From CAZSGN01 sp964606415 (GTDB taxonomy: Bacteria; Bacteroidota; Bacteroidia; Bacteroidales; JBBRXJ01): 8,411 nucleotides of DNA. Both the position numbers and the translations under genes were made by a program. Every line of letters begins with the position of its first letter. Positions within the stretch are counted from its first letter, which is position 1. Positions 6,636 through 8,411 of the stretch are shown here, in pieces. The stretch lies in NCBI GenBank assembly GCA_964606415.1, contig CAZSGN010000115.1, positions 1-8,411 of the forward strand, given 5' to 3'. The notes beneath the pieces are model-generated. The model was not told the origin of the DNA. It was given only the letters and a program-made list of their open reading frames with translations, and made no database searches.

Positions 6636-7602
6636 CAGGCTGAGAATTTTTTTCCATCGAATCCCGTTTTTGCTTCTTTTTACCGGAAAACATATTTAAA
6701 AGCCAACTTTCCTGTATTTTTTTACTGGCCCCCGTCACATCATTGAGTCCTTCATTGATATTATTCAAAGTAATTCTCAAGCTATCCGCGAACAAACTGT
6801 CATTAAGCGCCATATTAACAACCGCGTCTCCTTCATTCAGAGACCGGCTTGCCTTCGTAATTTCGATAGATGCATCTAGAGTAGTCTGCGAAACAGAATC
6901 AAAGCGAGTTATAATTTGTTGAATACCAGTTGTAATCGAATCCTGGTGAATTAATTTCCCAATATCTCCTGAAGTACCATTAAGATCGGTCCTAGAAGCA
7001 TAAAATTCATCAGATATTTTTAACACCTCACCAGAAGCCTTATTAATTGTATGAATAATCACTGTATCATTAATCAACCGTCCAAGATCACCGGAACCAG
7101 CATTAATTTTAGCTGTAATTTGTGACAAATTATTAATAATCTCAGTTGCTCTTTTTGTATTATCACTAACCTCCTCCAAGATCTCTTCGTAATTAATTGT
7201 CCGAACAGACTTAATATAATCACCTTTTTCCACTACCGGACTATCAGGAGAACCTGGCCTGATTATTAACATTTTATTTCCCATCAATCCTTCCGTACCA
7301 ACTTCGACCTTTGAATCTTTTCGAATATACTTGATAACCCGTTTTTGTATACTCATCTCCACTTTAACAACAGAGTCACTAATAAACTGCATATCAGAAA
7401 CATTCCCAACATCAATCCCTGAAAAACGAACATTATTGCCTACCTGCAGTCCTTTAACATCTTTTAACTTGCTATTTAGGGTAATGGTTGAAGAAAACAT
7501 ATTCTGTTTAGCGCCAATAATATATACAGCCACCACAAAAAGAAATATCCCGATACTAACAAAAAGACCTAAACGTATTTTTTGGCTTCTTTTTATATAC
7601 AT
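6628..7602 (-). CDS. MlaD-family / MCE-domain lipid-transport protein
   Basis: This 324-residue protein is the likely substrate-binding, membrane-anchored partner of the ATPase encoded just upstream. A short basic N-terminus and one membrane helix (about 11-30) are followed by an MCE domain (about 37-117). Its family features include LKDVKGLQVGNNVRFSGIDV, then VEVGTEGLMGNKMLIIRPG. The remaining 200 residues are probably helical or coiled-coil, as is common in MCE proteins that build a shaft across the periplasm. They carry two clear degenerate repeats, SGDLGRLINDTVI (about 170-182) and SGDIGKLIHQDSI (about 211-223), and a possible third (EGDAVVNMALNDSLFADSL, about 257-275). The C-terminus is basic (GKKKQKRD). 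The start lies 9 nt after the ATPase stop, so the two form one operon. MCE proteins of Mla-type systems move phospholipids or other hydrophobic compounds between membranes; the direction and cargo here are unknown. Confidence 0.92.
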   Translation of the reverse strand: MYIKRSQKIRLGLFVSIGIFLFVVAVYIIGAKQNMFSSTITLNSKLKDVKGLQVGNNVRFSGIDVGNVSDMQFISDSVVKVEMSIQKRVIKYIRKDSKVEVGTEGLMGNKMLIIRPGSPDSPVVEKGDYIKSVRTINYEEILEEVSDNTKRATEIINNLSQITAKINAGSGDLGRLINDTVIIHTINKASGEVLKISDEFYASRTDLNGTSGDIGKLIHQDSITTGIQQIITRFDSVSQTTLDASIEITKASRSLNEGDAVVNMALNDSLFADSLRITLNNINEGLNDVTGASKKIQESWLLNMFSGKKKQKRDSMEKNSQPVN

Positions 7603-7611
7603 AACATTACA

Positions 7612-8346
7612 TTAATTAAAAAAATCATGCACAAAAGGATCGGGGTCATTTTTCAAAGAATCATAAGACCCTGATGCATAAAAAACACCATCCTTTAACA
7701 ATTTAATTTCCCCATTAATTTTCTTAACACATTCCATATCATGAGAAACAACAATGGCTGAAGCCTGATATTCCTCCCTGATTTTAAGAATGAGGTTGGT
7801 AATTTCACCAGCAGTAACAGGATCAAGTCCTGTTGTGGGCTCATCATAAAAAATCACAGAAGGGCGCAGCATTAAAGCCCGTGCCAGCCCAATCCTTTTC
7901 ATCATTCCTCCTGACAATTCAGCAGGCATTTTATCAATTGCATCAATCAACCCCACACTATTAAGCACATGATGTACTCGTTCCTCAACCTCTATTAACT
8001 GATTATGTATGTTTTTGGTCCGGATAACCGGAAAGATTAAGTTATCACGGACAGTCATCGAATCATAAAGCGCTCCGTTTTGAAAAACATAACCCGTATT
8101 AATTCTTAACCTATTCAACTCACTATCGGTCAATTCATTCACATTCTGCCCCAGGAGTGAAATAACACCCTCGTCCGGCTCAATTAACCGGACAATGCAT
8201 TTTAATAACACAGACTTTCCGATGCCGGAGTAACCAAGAATGGATACATGTTCCTTTTCTGAAAGAGCAAGATCAATGCCATCCAATACCCTGTTAGCCC
8301 CAAAGGATTTTTTCAGCCCCTTAATATGTAAAATATGATTCTCCAT
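7612..8346 (-). CDS. ABC transporter ATP-binding protein, MlaF-like
   Basis: The 244-residue product is a complete ABC ATPase that would power a lipid-transport complex with an MlaE-type permease and the MCE protein encoded next. Its motifs appear in order: Walker A GYSGIGKS (38-45), Q-loop VFQNGALYDSMTV (Gln near 89), signature LSGGMMKR (144-151), Walker B VIFYDEP (164-170), D-loop GLDP, and switch histidine VSHD (His near 202). SGIGKS in Walker A, FQNGALYDSMTV, and LSGGM.KR without the usual Q are typical of the MlaF/Ttg2A group rather than of amino-acid or drug exporters. The start at 8346 gives MENHILHIKGLKKSFG, the normal N-terminus. The 65 nt upstream show no TAnnTTTG promoter, so the gene is probably transcribed from farther upstream, likely together with a permease gene beyond the window edge. 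Confidence 0.94.
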   Translation of the reverse strand: MENHILHIKGLKKSFGANRVLDGIDLALSEKEHVSILGYSGIGKSVLLKCIVRLIEPDEGVISLLGQNVNELTDSELNRLRINTGYVFQNGALYDSMTVRDNLIFPVIRTKNIHNQLIEVEERVHHVLNSVGLIDAIDKMPAELSGGMMKRIGLARALMLRPSVIFYDEPTTGLDPVTAGEITNLILKIREEYQASAIVVSHDMECVKKINGEIKLLKDGVFYASGSYDSLKNDPDPFVHDFFN

Positions 8347-8411
8347 AAAAAATTAAGTTCTACTCTTATTTTAATGGTTAAATATTTAAATGATATAAGA
8401 CACTGTTAAAA

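Noticed and set aside
8347..8411. A possible 3' end of an MlaE-type permease gene at the right edge
   Set aside because: All three minus-strand frames reach a stop within the last 65 bases, and the few residues visible are too short to recognise. A permease is expected upstream but cannot be claimed from this sequence.

Overview
The window looks like an ordinary chromosomal segment from a low-GC member of the Bacteroidota. Three things point there: a PorP/SprF-family type IX secretion outer-membrane protein, several promoter-like sites matching the Bacteroidota consensus (TTTG, about 20 nt, TAnnTTTG), and gene starts with no Shine-Dalgarno sequence but A-rich leaders. The exact lineage (Bacteroidales/Marinilabiliales-like or other) cannot be fixed from sequence alone.

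Layout, left to right. Positions 1-840 (minus) hold a PorP/SprF-family gene cut by the left edge; it has its own promoter with an 11-nt homopolymer in the spacer. Positions 1057-3129 (minus) are a two-gene operon: biotin carboxylase (accC), then a small biotin carrier protein. Together they make a split acyl-CoA carboxylase alpha subunit with no carboxyltransferase gene beside it. Positions 3130-3499 contain no gene but hold a 10-bp inverted repeat and the tRNA promoter. Positions 3501-3574 (plus) are tRNA-His(GTG), followed by a symmetric hairpin that can act as a terminator on both strands. Positions 3740-5815 (minus) encode a Na/phosphate cotransporter-family protein with an added signal peptide and an Ig-like domain at its N-terminus and a PhoU-like helical domain at its C-terminus. 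Positions 6018-6635 (plus) encode a LysE-family exporter that is divergent from the cotransporter and overlaps the next gene tail-to-tail by 8 bp. Positions 6628-8346 (minus) are an MlaF-like ATPase followed by an MlaD/MCE-domain protein, part of a lipid-trafficking ABC system whose permease gene is probably just beyond the right edge.

The genes fall into separate functional units: envelope and secretion (PorP/SprF), acyl-CoA carboxylation, translation (tRNA-His), phosphate or anion transport, metabolite export, and inter-membrane lipid transport. I see no mobile element, CRISPR array, phage gene, defence island or evidently new multi-gene system. The points most worth a second look are the homopolymer inside the porP promoter spacer, the Ig-like/Na-Pi cotransporter/PhoU fusion, and the inverted repeat with a T-tract upstream of accC.
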